Source: Dermacentor variabilis (taxonomy: Eukaryota > Arthropoda > Arachnida > Ixodida > Ixodidae). From it: a stretch of DNA of 64,000 nt. The stretch covers positions 103,958,969 to 104,022,968 of the forward strand of contig NC_134574.1 of NCBI RefSeq assembly GCF_050947875.1, read 5' to 3'. Both the position numbers and the translations under genes were made by a program. The notes beneath the pieces are model-generated. The model was not told the DNA's origin, did not search any database, and saw only the letters and a list, made by a program, of their open reading frames with translations. Positions 24,001-35,747 of the stretch are shown here, piece by piece. Position 1 is the stretch's first letter. Each line of letters starts with the position of its first letter.

Positions 24001-24970
24001 AATGTGTATCTTTCCTGTCCCTTTAACCTTTTTAGCGCATTCCATACTTTGAACCCCGGAGCGCAAGACATCATGCCCGAGAGAAATCTGCCCCAGCTAG
24101 CTCTCCTGGCCTGCCGCCGCGTCCGCCTTCCCTGTGATTTTACTAATTTAAATTCTACAATCTCTTCTGCAGTCGGGGAGCAACTTTGTACGCTCAAAGC
24201 TTTGTTTTGTTTCTTTCGCACCAGTCTGCAGTCCTCATTCTACACTTTTACATGGGAGGCCCTTTGTTTGGGAAATGAATTTTTGAGCTACGTCGAGAAT
24301 AAAAGCCGTAAAATACGCTTATGCGCCATCGATACTAAAATTGTTAATAAAATCTCGTGTTAAATAAGTTCAACCTTAAAAACTTTACCAATCAGCCGGC
24401 GGTATTTTTCAATGCGGAGCATGAGGCGGACATTCACGTTTCAATATTAAGCTCAGCGTTACATCAAAGTGATCGATCGCAAATGGATTCGTGACGACCT
24501 TCCATTCTATGCGAAGAAAGAGGGTCACAGTGTAAATAGCTAAATCTGTGGAAGAATATGAATTGTGGCGAATATTGTAAGAGGTGAGCTCTTTCTTTGT
24601 TACAGAGGAATGCACCAGAGGATACTCGAAAGCCTTCTATAAGACGACCCCTTGTATCTCACCGGGAGTCTCCCCACAAACTGATGTGAGCCTTAAAGTT
24701 ACCAGCGACAATGTATGGTTCTGGGAGCTGATTTATTAGCGTGAAAAATTCTGCTTTGCTGAGTTGGTAATTAGGCGGTATGCAAATTGAGCAGATGGTT
24801 ATTCACTTGTTGAAAAGAATCGCTCGCAGAGACACCGCCTGAAGGGGCGTCTGGAGAGAATGATTCTGGCAAGCAACACACTTATCCACGACTATTGTTA
24901 CACCTCCGGACGAAGCAACAGCGTCGTCGCGGTCTTTCCTCAAGATATCATGCTGTTGCGGTTCACTTTG
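21060..24970 (-). mobile_element. Old near full-length LINE (endonuclease, RT, RNase H), decayed
   Basis: On the minus strand, from 24970 downward, motifs occur in LINE order despite many stops and frameshifts. Endonuclease: SSGGVTIVVDKCVACQ, then QLPEPYIVAGNFKAHISLWG (about 24920-24660). Reverse transcriptase: LETGAPQGGVLSCTLF (about 23230-23180), a degenerate YVDN in place of YVDD, NKLSKWANEN, then SLIGSRLDYGTVVY (about 22430-22390). RNase H: FIFSDSLSAVEALKCLH and WVPGHRGIEGN (about 21750-21560). Zinc-motif tail: PNCGKCGERLTMGHVLLEC and LHPALFLDPEPL (about 21290-21140). EN-RT-RNase H order places it in the I superfamily. The copy is inactive and seems 5' truncated inside the endonuclease. 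A separate insertion splits it at about 22680-22890. Confidence 0.82.
22670..22895 (-). mobile_element. Short element inserted in the old LINE
   Basis: The LINE's RT frame is recognisable up to about 22895 (KWANEN) and again below 22675. The block between does not match it. It carries (CATTT) repeats, TTTATTGAAGCCTTAAAGGCG and a purine-rich stretch. This resembles a LINE or SINE 3' end in minus orientation. The family was not identified. Confidence 0.45.
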
Positions 24971-25061
24971 TGCCGTAGTGAATAGAAAAGATGCCGAATG
25001 CCTGGGACACGGCGTGCCTAACCGTGGCGCTCGTCAGCATAAAAAAGACTTATCCGTCGGG

Positions 25062-25465
25062 TGTGTGCGACGGGATTACGCGCGGAATGTGCAAATCTTA
25101 CTCCCCTCTGTCCCCAAATTTATCCCCTCTACGCTAAGGAGGGGCTTCTCTCCCACGATCCTATGTGTGAGTTCACCCGACGTGGCCTACGTTCAACTCC
25201 TCTACGCCAAGGGGTGGTTTCCCTCCAATGACCCTGTGTGCGGGTTGACCCGAGGGGTCCTGACGAGGCCCCCTACCAGTGAGCAGCAGAGAGCGAGGTT
25301 TACCGGTTGGCGGAGGGTATAAGAACGCCAGCGAGTCGCTACGTGTAGTAGCATCTTTTCTGCTCTCGCGTGAAGGTGCACGCACGCTGAACGTTTTTTG
25401 TAATTTCATTGGAGCGCACCGCTCACTCGTCCCGGTGAATTAAACTTCTGTTATTTGCTTTTACA
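25062..25465 (+). repeat. Possible solo LTR
   Basis: The block begins TGTGTGCGAC and ends TTTTACA. It contains a TATAAG box at 25318-25323 downstream of a GC-rich region, an AATTAAAC signal near 25438, and a 73-base internal duplication of the CTCTACGC unit (25127 and 25200). This resembles the U3-R-U5 plan of an LTR. No second copy and no target duplication were seen, so the call rests on layout alone. Confidence 0.3.
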
Positions 25466-28400
25466 TCACCTCGTCTCCGATGGCCAACTTGGTTCGAGCT
25501 CCAAGCAGACGCCGTTGAAGGTCACAAAACTCCGTCCCCTTAACGAGTGGTAAGCAGCGGTTGGACGTGGATCTACGAGCCTCGTCTGCCAAGTCGCAGC
25601 TGAATGCAGCGTTTGCGATTGATTGATCGATTGACTGATTGATTGGTTGATTGATTGATTAAGTGAGGGAGACCGCACAGCGACGTTGTTTTGGAAATGC
25701 GTCGGCAGGAGGCTCGGACAAGGGCTAGTATTTTACATCTCACCGGAAAGTCCACGGAGGCGTTTAAGGACACGCTTCCAGCAGCAACGACGAAAGGCGG
25801 GAGAGGAGAAGAGCTAGCGAAGAGGGACGCCGGCGGCCAACTTGGCGGGAGACGTAATAATAGGCGCACTTATCGGTGGGGCGTGTTGACGAATTACACA
25901 GACGGCGTGTGTCGACGCTCAAGCTATAGTTTTGGCATTGACGGGCGGCACAGAGCAGCAAAACAGGATGATTGCACGTTAATATGGAAAGAAAGTATGC
26001 ACTCGCGAACTGCGTAAGGCCAGCGAGGGGCGGCGCGAAGGCGTAAGGCACGAAACGGCGGAAACGTGGTCCTTTAAATTCCAGTCTCGTAACAGCGGCG
26101 AGACGTGGACGAAGCGCGGACGCGATGCGCGTTACCACTGCAGAGAGGGTGCGACCTTTCTCGTGACCTTGTCGTGACCCCACGCGCCGCGACCCCGGCC
26201 ATGACCTGGGGAGCCCCGAGAAACAAGGTGTGAGAAGATGGGGGGGCACCTTTAATGGCACGACCTGTCGAGACACCGGTGCTGACCTTTGTCGTACGCC
26301 TTGATCCCAGGCCGATAAACAAGCTGGCGTGCGCAGTGATCCCGTCCTTGGAATATCACCGCGGGTATTTTTTACCAGGTGGCCGTGCGTGTCGCGTGCG
26401 CTAACGTCTGCGAGAATCGTCAAGGTCCAGCGGGCCAGCAGCAGGCTTGAAAGTCATGGCCGAGAGATACACGCTACGAGCGAAGTGAACTTGAATTTCG
26501 CAGGAATTAATGAATGCGCTCAAATCAACGAGATGCGTACAAGCTAACCCGTAGAAGCTTTTATCAAATTTAAATCATTCCATTTATGCTCCACGCGTTA
26601 TGTGACCAGCTCTGCTTGGGTGCTAGAAGAGAAAAACAAGATGCACCCTCGAAACTTGTGTAGTTGCCAGAAGATGTTGCTTGCATTAACTCGCCATTCT
26701 CTATCGAAACCTTGCTCCAACGGCGTTCCCACGGGCACCTCGAAGCAATAAAGTGACTTCACACTCAAGACTCATTCGGATCACATGATCTTAGCTTGTT
26801 TACGCATGGAGCAACAATAAGCTGCGCAATAACTCGTGGGTGCACTCTCTTCTCTTTATACTACGTTATCCGGACGATCAAGTAGTTTCGATAATGTGTA
26901 TAACTCAAGAGTGTGCGTCGTTTAACGGCATACGTGTGAAAGTACCTTCTAGTCGGCAAGTTTAAACAGCGCTGAAGGACAACGAAACAAGTAACACGTA
27001 GTACGCGTATAACAGAGGACCAGCTCTGTACCGCGCCTTGGATAGCACCACGTTATTTAACTTGCAGTTTAACTTACAGGGGGGATAATTCTTGTCAGCG
27101 TCTTGCGTGGAATTTTCATTATGTAACAACGTGAAGATTGGGGATGTTCGCCCGCGGCAGTTTTGGATCACAGCACGTCGAACGAGGAAGTGAGAAGAGC
27201 AATCACTAACAAATTGCTATTTAAGAAAGCTCGCTCCCATACATTTGCTTGGCGCGTGCGCAGTGGAACTCGGCTGTCAACATAATCCATGCGCCTAGCT
27301 TAAATTTTTTATTTCTTGCCCTCCGCAATAATTCTCCTTCATTGTTACTGTGACGGAAGGTCTCCTAGCGCATTTACTGTGAAACACTATCAAACTTTAT
27401 ACGACACGACAGTTTATAAATTCGTGACGCATGTCATGTGCTTAGAAAATGTCGGTCTTTTCTTTCTTTTCTCAGAACAGCAAAATGCTACTTCTATACA
27501 GAAGGCGCTCTTCCAATTGTTGGCGTTGTTGCGCGAAAACGTGCACTTAGGTCTAACACAAGACAAATGTAGCCGCCCATGCGTGAAAGTAGTAAAGGTC
27601 GCGCGCATTAAAAATTTCACGCTGTCTTCCGTCGACATCGGTTGACGGAGTGTCTTGGTCGTCTTCAGTCTCGTCGCGCTACCCTGATCCACTACAGAGC
27701 CCAGCCCTTTTCCTTGCGGATTGGTCAACAATTTCGAATATGTCACGCATAGTAGAAATGTATGTTAATGCGAATGCGCCGCGAAACGCGGGCGATTTGC
27801 TGCTTTGACGTACGCTTCGCTTTGTGCGTACCTCAATTCCGCAGTTGGAACTCGCCTAGAGGCTATCCGGAGCAGACTGACGCATACCCTCTGAGCACCC
27901 GGCTTTATATACCTTCCAATCGGGCGAGGAGGAAAGGCCTCGCAACCAGCGCGCTGCAAGCATGTCGAAAAAAGAAAAGAACTCCGTGCCCTTTCACTCG
28001 GTGAAGAAGGGTGACCAGCGAAGCTGTGAACGTGGGCCCCTTAATGGCGAACTGCACCTCCGCCTCGGGTCGGCCCGGCACTGCACTATATCCGGAATCG
28101 GTCCACGTATGGGGAGCTTTTGCTTACCGCGCCGACGACACGAAAATTTCCTTGGACGGTAGAGGTATACAGTTTCGCTGTAGAAGGCAAGGAGGGAACA
28201 TCACTTGACAGTTTTTAAGCGTGTAGTGATCAAACGAATATAACGTAGACGAAAGCCCCATGGGAAATGAGCTCTCAGCCCGTGATAGCCATGTGGCAGT
28301 TCCAGCCACCGAGTGGCGCAGTGAGTATGGGGGAGAGGGAGTGGCGAGCGCAGAGCATGAAGAGGGTGTCGCTAAAGGCTAAAAACAATGCCTTGAAAAA

Positions 28401-30555
28401 CATGGTAACATTGGAGGGCCTACTCCCATAGAGCCAAGGCGCAGACAGGCCCTGAAAGGAGGGGGTTGGCTCGTCGAGGCTATAGCTGCTGGATGTCCAT
28501 GTTCTCTCCTAGTCTCTTTCCTGCCTCTGTGGCTGCGAGGCTTACCTCCTTTCTTAATGTCAGATCATACAAGGACGTCTGGAAACCAATGTGCAGTCAT
28601 TGGCGGCAGTAATAACCACAGAAAGCGAGAACCCCTGACTGCGCTTACATCCGGCATTTCCTCCCCATCATCAGTCACGTTCTGTGCACGTGTGTGTTTT
28701 TGCGTGCTTGTGAGTGCATACGTGTGCGCCAGTGTGAATTAGACAAAAAAATGAAAATAAATCTTCTGATCTGATCGTTTGAAGCGGGAACACAGATAAC
28801 AGCATTCGTGTGCGGTCAGCTCATTGCAACCCCGAAACATCTTAGGGCCAATTGTTGTCGTACTTGCGTCGAACACCAGTATCGTGATCATGCATTTAAC
28901 ACCTATAATATGCTAACCCTACGTTGAACTTCCTGCATGATGCCCATGATGTGGCTCGAAACAGCGATCACTGTAGTTGGTAAAACATAATACCAACTTG
29001 ATACATACACTCTTTGTGCTGCAGCACAAACTTTGTCCTGAATATCAGCGATATGAAATGGGCACAACATAAAAACAATACGGTAGCTCCTTGCGAGGAA
29101 GTGTTATCCTCAAGACGTGTGGGTGCATCGCAGCTGATTGGTCGAAGAACAGCCAATAGAAAAAATCGGATTTCGTCACCTTGCGGCTTGTACGGCATTA
29201 TTACGACCTATGGCGAAACATTACATTACATAGGTGGCAAAAACCACGTCTCTATAACAAACATGTCTCACAGTGCTTGGAAATTTTGAACGCTTTCTCA
29301 AAGAAACTTCAGAACGTCGGTCAAGCTGCTACTACTGTCGGCCTCGCGTATATATACCCCTTCACTATATGCACTCCTTGTTGCTAAACTAAACCCGGGG
29401 CGAACTGCGAGACTAATGTTCCAAAAAAGGCGCATTCGTGAAAGGAATGTTTAAGAACAAAGAAGCTTGCCCTGAGTACGGGCCCAGTGTTCCTGAAATG
29501 TTTTTCCGAAGAACTCCCAAGATAATTTTAAAAGTTTAGCCAACAAACCTAGGCTGATTGAAATTTTTTTCTCAAATACTCTTTGACAATACTAAATTAT
29601 TACGCGTGCTGTGCCGCCGTCACTGCTCTCCATTTTGTCACACTTACGCGCCTCGTTCTTTCGCGGACTGCATCAACCCGATACCGAGAGTTGCGATTGT
29701 TGCGGCCGTAATACCTCGTTAGGTTAGCTTCTCTGCGTGACTCAGTCGCCTTGCGGCTGAGACGTTCGCAACTTAAAGTGCGCTATTAAAACAACGACTA
29801 GTGTGGGCGTGGTGTACGTAAACAAGATCTGGTTTTCTCGTTCGAGTTAGTTGTTCTGAACGCCAGGCGCGATCCAAGACTGATATCGATTCCTTTGTAT
29901 TTCCCCGAGCCTGTATAAGTAAAAAAAAAAAAAAAAGAACGTATGAGAATCTCATCTTGGAATTCATGTGAAGCGAAGGTTTCGGGAAGCAGCTTATCGA
30001 ATGCTATAAATTTGCTGATTTCGTTCCTGCATCCTTGCCCAACAGGTAAGTGGCAAGCGCACATCTACTCTCGCATGTGCTATTCGGCAAGACAGCACCT
30101 AGCAGCCACGATCAGGAAAGCCTGACAGGGCTCGCTGCGAAGTATTCTGTTTAAATGGGCACTAAAGACAAATACTAAGTGAAGCTAAAGTGATAGATTA
30201 GTGTTCGAGGATCTGTGAGGCGTCAATATTATGGCGAACAGAGCCTTAATACTCGAGAAATTGAGGTAACTGCAGGACACGATTAGCGACTCCTCCGGGA
30301 CTTTCATGCAACTTGCCCGTTGACGAAAGCACTCCTCATTTAAATATTGTCACTAGTACACAATCACTCGTTGCAAAAAAAAAAAAAAAAACATCATTGC
30401 ATTGTATGGTAAGACTAAATAGAAATTGCACAGTTCTATTTCTGTTTTACAAAAAAATAACTAATTGAAATTACTCTTGACAACGATGCGGGCGTTCGAA
30501 AGGTTTCGTTGTCGCTCGACTCAGCACCGGCCACACTTTCGCGTTTCAGCAGTTT
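25466..30555. other. Noncoding DNA, no gene supported
   Basis: A (GATT)n-like microsatellite lies at 25617-25662 and a GC-rich stretch at 25700-26450. A frame of 219 codons on the minus strand (25764-26423) lies in that GC-rich stretch and has no recognised domain. The segment at 28700-28780 ends in AAAATAAATCTTCTGATCTGATC, which looks like a retroposon 3' end. A-runs lie at 29921-29936 and 30376-30391. Confidence 0.3.
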
Positions 30556-30559
30556 TCAT

Positions 30560-31110
30560 GATAGAGTGTATAAGCACGACTGAACGAGGACGTGGAAAGA
30601 AACAGAGACACAGAGACAGCGCTTGACTTTCAACTATAGGTTTTATTTTCGCACGCATCGATAAATATATACCGTACGAGCGGAAACAAACGTGACAGCA
30701 AAAAAAAAAAGAACATTTAGTCGTGCATTTCGATGAACCGTACACGTGTGCAAGGCATGGCAAAAAAGATGCATTGGTTACAAAGATAAGCCTAGGAATC
30801 GTATCTCCTTTTCAGATAGCGACACTGAAGGCTTGCTCACGCATCTTTCCTCTAATTTGGCAATTTCGTAGGCCTCCACAATCTCCGTTGGCATCCTGCT
30901 ATGAGCCCTACACAGAATAGAAGTGCTTTCAAACATGGGTTTACAGGAACAATCTCGGCAATGAATACCCAAATGACCGGAGATTACCCTAGTGACGTTA
31001 TATGAATATTATTTTGATCTCTCATTGATGCGTCTGCCGGTTTGACCAACATGCGTTCTTCCGCACGAAAGTGGAACGGCATAGAAAACGTTGTGAGTGC
31101 ATGTTACAAA
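30560..31110 (-). mobile_element. Penelope-like element 3' part with GIY-YIG domain
   Basis: The minus-strand translation reads VFYAVPLSCGRTHVGQTGRR (about 31090-31035), the start of the GIY-YIG endonuclease of PLEs, where the second box is usually YIGQTG. It is followed by HCRDCSC, REIVEAY-like TEIVEAYEIAKLEERCVSK and SVSLSEKEIRFL (30960-30790). GIY-YIG cuts DNA so the RT can prime. A stop follows INERSK, so this copy is broken. Related sequence may continue upstream to about 31360. The 3' UTR runs to about 30560. Compare the PLE tails at 44.2 and 49.1 kb. Confidence 0.78.
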
Positions 31111-31360
31111 TTGTTTGCGATGTTGAGTAGAACTTGCCTGCCGTTTGTTATTCTCTGTATTAACCTGTTTGCACAGCTTCTGTAAGTTTGTTTCTTTCTA
31201 CGTCCCCGTTTAGTCGCGCTTATGCACTTTATCATGGATTCTAACCAACTAGCCCGCCAACGTGTTTTTTTAATGACTAGTTTCGCTGTCGCGTAGTGCT
31301 GCGTTGGTTTTTGCTGGCTCACGAAACTCGTACAAACTGCAACTAACAGATAATTCAACT

Positions 31361-32185
31361 TCCACGTGATGTCGCGGGTTGCCCGAACAGTCTACGCCAC
31401 TTGACCAAAAACCAGCTGCAGCGGCGAATCCACCTCTCTGTAGCTCTATCTTGGCTCAGTACCGCCGTCTGTTGGGTGCCATTTTACTGACCGACGGCAC
31501 AAAAGAGTGTATGCAACGTCACCACTCCACCCAATTGGTAGGCGGGAGATTTGAATTTCGAAAAATGGTATTCGGACCCTTCATTTGCAGTTTTCTCGTA
31601 AACTAAGTATTTTCTTGCCGTGAAACAAGCGTTGCGAGGTTTCTGGAATGGTATATAAACAGTCCATGTCGACCTGGTATTTGCCTTTAGTGTCCATTTA
31701 ATAACGCAAGAAAAAAAAATGTAAAATTTTGTTCCCATGTGCTGTAGAAATCGGCAGTTCTCGGCAGAGTGAACCCATTTGCGGCGACCGAAGCCTATAG
31801 TCTAGCAGGGGCCTTCGCCTTCATCCAAGGAATTTCTTTGCGACGTAGCCAAAACGTCGTTCCCGTCGCCTACTGTATTGGCTGTTGCGGCGGCCTCCGA
31901 GATTAGTATAGTGAAGCGGCAACTCTCGAAATCTGTGCGCCGAGCGAGACACCACAATGAATTATCGTACGCGAAAAAGCAGCACGGTAATACAAGTGCT
32001 TAACGAATCGACCTTCCAACTGCACGCCATTGCAGGGACTTTAGTTCAAATCCCTTGAAGCTATGGTGGACAATAAATATAAAATGAAAACATTGAGCAG
32101 AGCCTGTCTCATGATGTGACGTCGGCTTTAACTGAATAGCAACGTAGCAAAGCAGGGACAAAATGTTTTGCCACCAAGGAAACGG
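31361..32185. other. No gene recognised
   Basis: Short frames only and no recognised repeat. Confidence 0.3.
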
Positions 32186-32189
32186 GTCA

Positions 32190-32318
32190 TGTAAGGAGGT
32201 TCACCCTGTAGCAGAAGCAGCTGTGAAACCGCTTAAGTGATGAGCGGCACATACCCAGTATCAAGTACCCAGTGACCCAAGTTGGTGTTAAGGAAGTTCA
32301 CCATGTAGCAGAAGTTGA
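32190..32318. repeat. 96-97-bp minisatellite, left part
   Basis: The unit carries GAGGTTCACC.TGTAGCAGAAG, then GAGCGGCACATACCCAGT and GTGACCCAAGTTGGTGTTAAG. GCAGAAG recurs at 32211 and 32308, a 97-base period. The array is cut at about 32318 by the LINE and resumes at 34892. Confidence 0.88.
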
Positions 32319-34831
32319 CTACAAAGAAAACATGGCGCATCCTTCGAAGTATGATTGACCCGGGAGGAACAAAAACAGTCGCGAAACGCACACTTAAGCT
32401 GCTTGAAAACGAGTTTGAAGGTCGGGAAGCTGACATGATAGACAAAATTAAAGAGATATACGTAGGAACTGTACCGACCGGGCAATCCACCAAACCCGTT
32501 TACGAAGGTCAGGACCAACCGGAACTGGACGCCCCCATAACCTTTGAAGAGGTTTACGCAGCGGCACACTCCTTCAAGAAAAACACGACCCCAGGGGTAG
32601 ATCAGGTCACGAACGCAATGATTCGCAATCTAAGTGACGACACGCTAAAGAGCTTGACCAAATTCTTTAACGAGACGGTCTGGACAGAGGACGGCGTCCT
32701 TCCAAAAGAATGGAAGGAAGCAAAAATTATTCTTATTCCAAAACCAGGTAAGCCTCGTAACATCAACAACCTTCGACCCATCTCCCTAACGTCGTGCGCG
32801 GGGAAACTCTTTGAAAAGGTTGTGCAGGTCCGGCTCTCGAACCACATAGAGCTAAACAACATGTTCCCCTCCAACATGTTCGGTTTCCGACCCCACGTGT
32901 CAGCGCAGGACGTTTTTCTACTACTAAAGCACGAGGTCCTGCACCCCAACAGAGGGTCGGAAGATAAATTTGTACTGGCATTGGACATCAAAAAGGCCTT
33001 CGACAGCATCTCCCACCACGCTATTCTGGAGGGACTGGAAGCGGTGAACTGCGGAACGCGAATTTATAACTACGTGCGCTCGTTCCTCAGCCACCGCACG
33101 GCCACAATCGGATTAGGCTCCACGAGGTCCGACACCTTCAGCTGTCCCGACAGAGGTACCCCTCAGGGAGCTATACTCTCTCCACTGCTATTCAATGTAG
33201 GGATGAGAAAGCTAGCCCTGGAGCTAGATAAACACCCGAATCTCGGTTGTGCGATATATGCCGATGATATCACGTTCTGGGCTCACAAGGGGTCCTACGG
33301 GGACAAGCAAGAAACCCTTCAAAAGGCCATAGACGCAGTCGTGGAATACGCGAGGGCGGCGGACATGGCATGCGCACCTGAAAAATCGGAATTCATTCGG
33401 GTGCGTGCGAAGTACGCAAGAAAGAAGGACTGGGTGCCGCTCACTCTGACTCTCGACGGGGTGCCAATTCGTGAAGTGGAGACACTCAGAATATTGGGGA
33501 TGTGGATACAGCAGAATGCTGGAACATCTCACACCCTACAAAAACTAAAGGCGGTCACAGGAAACGTGGCCAGAATGATAAGGAGAGTGGCAAGAAGCAG
33601 AGACGGCCTAACTGAGGGAGAGACCATCAGCCTGGTTCACGCATTCGTAATTAGCCGACTCACATACGCCCTTCCGTATCAGGCCTTGACAAACCAAGAG
33701 ATTAAACAGGCAAACGCAATAATAAGAAAAGCCTTCAAAGCCGCCCTTGGTCTTCCCGAATGCACTAGCACAGAGAGATTCGAGGGACTGGGCCTGCACA
33801 ATACTTTTGACGAGTACGCAGTCGCGACGTTATATTCCCAGAAAGAACGACTTTGTTCTTCAACTCAGGGCAGGGAAGTATTGGCGAGGTTAGGCTTTCC
33901 CCTGAGACCCCAGTATTGCGGAGAGGAAACGGCACAGATAGACCGCAATGTTCGATCGCACATCGCGGTGGCCCCAATTCCCAAAAACATGCACCCCAAG
34001 TACCATCCCGGACGACGCAGAGCAAGGGCAAAGACCCTTCACAAACGTTTCGGCATGGGACCGGGGGTGTATTATACGGATGCCAGTCGAGCCAGCTCAG
34101 ACACTTTCACCATAGTCTCTACATGCAACAACAACGTAACAACGGCATCCTTCAAAACCGCCTCGGCATGCGTGGCAGAGGCTGCAGCCATTGCCTTGGC
34201 CATTCAGGACGCCGAGCGCCAAACCAATTCGGCTGTCATATTATCCGACTCACAAGCGGCTTGCCGCCTGTTTTTACAAGGAACGGCACCCAAATCAATA
34301 ATCAAAATTTTAGGCACTCAACTAGAGGGGCACCACACTATCATCTGGTGTGCGGCACACGAGCGACTGGCAGGAAACGCTAGGGCAGACCGTATTGCTC
34401 GAGGTTTGAACGTCCGAGCAACGGCATGGCCTAGCGACGTCCTTCCACCGAATTCTCGTGACATCCTCCTACAGCAAAGGCAGGAGCGGAGACGTTTTGG
34501 ACATCCTCACTCCGATTTAAACAGCGAACAGGAGAGGGACTGGCGTCGTATTCAGACGAATACATACCCCAACCTGCACCACCTACACAGAATACACCCC
34601 ACGAGGTTCTCTGACGAGTGCCCGTGGTGCACAGACACACCCACACTAAAACACATCACATGGGAGTGCCCCAGGAGGCCTCCGCACATAGACAGTCCCA
34701 TATTACACCAACATCCACTAATGAGGAATAGGCAGTGGGAGGCATGGCTTGCGGACGAGGGTCGGGAGAGCCAGTTGGCTCTTCTGGACCAAGCCCAGCG
34801 AGCCGCTCGTGCCAGTGGGGCCCTGGAATAG
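32315..34831 (+). CDS. LINE reverse transcriptase and RNase H, 5'-truncated ORF
   Basis: 838 codons without a stop. The frame has no true start: it opens on a TTG in flanking minisatellite, and its first element-encoded residues are about KKTWRILRSMIDPG. Reverse transcriptase spans roughly residues 60-400, with PGVDQVTN, RPISLTSC, LALDIKKAFDSI (Asp 224), GTPQGAILSPLLF and YADD (residues 315-318). RNase H spans about 583-700, with YTDAS (D589), AEAAA (E622), LSDSQAA (D645) and ARAD (D692), so all four catalytic acids are present. A CX2C...H...C zinc motif lies at residues 769-785. The endonuclease that should precede RT is absent. The encoded protein would copy element RNA onto nicked DNA. The open frame suggests a young insertion. 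Confidence 0.92.
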   Translation: MTTKKTWRILRSMIDPGGTKTVAKRTLKLLENEFEGREADMIDKIKEIYVGTVPTGQSTKPVYEGQDQPELDAPITFEEVYAAAHSFKKNTTPGVDQVTNAMIRNLSDDTLKSLTKFFNETVWTEDGVLPKEWKEAKIILIPKPGKPRNINNLRPISLTSCAGKLFEKVVQVRLSNHIELNNMFPSNMFGFRPHVSAQDVFLLLKHEVLHPNRGSEDKFVLALDIKKAFDSISHHAILEGLEAVNCGTRIYNYVRSFLSHRTATIGLGSTRSDTFSCPDRGTPQGAILSPLLFNVGMRKLALELDKHPNLGCAIYADDITFWAHKGSYGDKQETLQKAIDAVVEYARAADMACAPEKSEFIRVRAKYARKKDWVPLTLTLDGVPIREVETLRILGMWIQQNAGTSHTLQKLKAVTGNVARMIRRVARSRDGLTEGETISLVHAFVISRLTYALPYQALTNQEIKQANAIIRKAFKAALGLPECTSTERFEGLGLHNTFDEYAVATLYSQKERLCSSTQGREVLARLGFPLRPQYCGEETAQIDRNVRSHIAVAPIPKNMHPKYHPGRRRARAKTLHKRFGMGPGVYYTDASRASSDTFTIVSTCNNNVTTASFKTASACVAEAAAIALAIQDAERQTNSAVILSDSQAACRLFLQGTAPKSIIKILGTQLEGHHTIIWCAAHERLAGNARADRIARGLNVRATAWPSDVLPPNSRDILLQQRQERRRFGHPHSDLNSEQERDWRRIQTNTYPNLHHLHRIHPTRFSDECPWCTDTPTLKHITWECPRRPPHIDSPILHQHPLMRNRQWEAWLADEGRESQLALLDQAQRAARASGALE

Positions 34832-34891
34832 GGGCTCCAACCATCGTGCCTTATTTTATTTCCATTGAATAAAGTTTTACTCTCTCTCTCT
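32319..34891 (+). mobile_element. 5'-truncated non-LTR retrotransposon (I superfamily, RNase H-bearing)
   Basis: Encodes the RT-RNase H ORF above. After the stop (TAG, 34829-34831) comes a short 3' UTR with AATAAA at 34868-34873 and a (TC)n tail at about 34880-34891. It is inserted in the middle of a minisatellite unit. Compared with an intact unit, roughly eight or nine bases around GGTGAAAC are missing at the junction and no target duplication is evident. Truncation at the 5' end is the usual outcome of target-primed reverse transcription. The LOA/I/R1 sub-clade was not resolved. Confidence 0.9.
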
Positions 34892-35140
34892 CGTCTTAAC
34901 TGGTGAACGGCACATATCTAGCCTCAAGTACCCAGTGATTCAAGTTGGTGTTAAGGAGGTTCACCTTGTAGCAGAAGTTGCGGTGAAACGTCTTAACTAT
35001 GAACGGCACATATCCAGTGTTAAGTACCCAGTGGCCAAAGTTGGTGTTGAGGAGGTTCACCCTGTAGCAGAAGTTGTGGTGAAATGGCTTAACTGATGAG
35101 TGGCACATACCCCGTGTTAAATATCCAGTGACCCAAGATA
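34892..35140. repeat. 96-97-bp minisatellite, right part
   Basis: CACATA occurs at 34911, 35007 and 35104, spacings of 96 and 97. Each unit again has GAGGTTCACC.TGTAGCAGAAGTTG. The array ends near 35140. With the left part, at least four units existed before the LINE inserted. Confidence 0.9.
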
Positions 35141-35489
35141 TTCCGGCAGTTGGTTTTCAACCGGGTGCCTTCAGCACAGTAGCCTGGCATCCTGACGTTT
35201 ACCCATTAAACCACAAACTTTCCAGTGACCCGAATTGGCTGAAAAGCTCTTGGAGATAGATAAACAGGCAGAGAAATAACCGTCAATAAGTGGGTGAAGT
35301 ACCCGAAAGAATGTCGCACTGAAAACTAAATTCTGGTGTTCTGCGCGTCACATTCACCATCTCATTAGTAGGTACGACGTAGTAGCGGACTCCGGATTAA
35401 TTACCACCTTGCAGGGATTTTTCACGTGCAGCTGAGTTTAACCATACGAGCGTTTTTTATTCATTTTACCGCCAGTCGATATGCAGACA

Positions 35490-35729
35490 ACCCGTCGTGG
35501 TTGCTCAGTGGCTATGGTGTTGGGCTGCTGAGCACGAGGTCGCGGAATCAAATCCCGGCCACGACGGCCGCATTTCGATGGGGGCGAAATGCGAAAACGC
35601 CCGTGTACTTAGATTTAGGTGCACGTTAAGGAACCCCAGGTGGTCGAAATTACCGGAGCCCTCCACTACAGCGTGCCTAATAATCAGAAAGTGGTTTTGG
35701 CACGTAAAACCACATAATTTAATTTTTAT
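35490..35729 (+). mobile_element. tRNA-derived SINE with target duplication
   Basis: 240 bases flanked by TATGCAGACA at 35480-35489 and 35730-35739. The head is tRNA-like (GTGGTTGCTCAGTGG; box B region GCGGAATCAAATCCCG). The body contains GCGGCCGCATTTCGATGGGG and ends GTGGTTTTGGCACGTAAAAC. It is very similar to 54896-55135. It has no ORF and would depend on a LINE for mobility. Confidence 0.9.
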
Positions 35730-35747
35730 TATGCAGACATTGCGTTC

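Noticed and set aside
25764..26423. 219-codon open frame on the minus strand
   Set aside because: It lies in a GC-rich block where stops are rare, overlaps frames on other strands, and has no recognised domain, start context or splice evidence.
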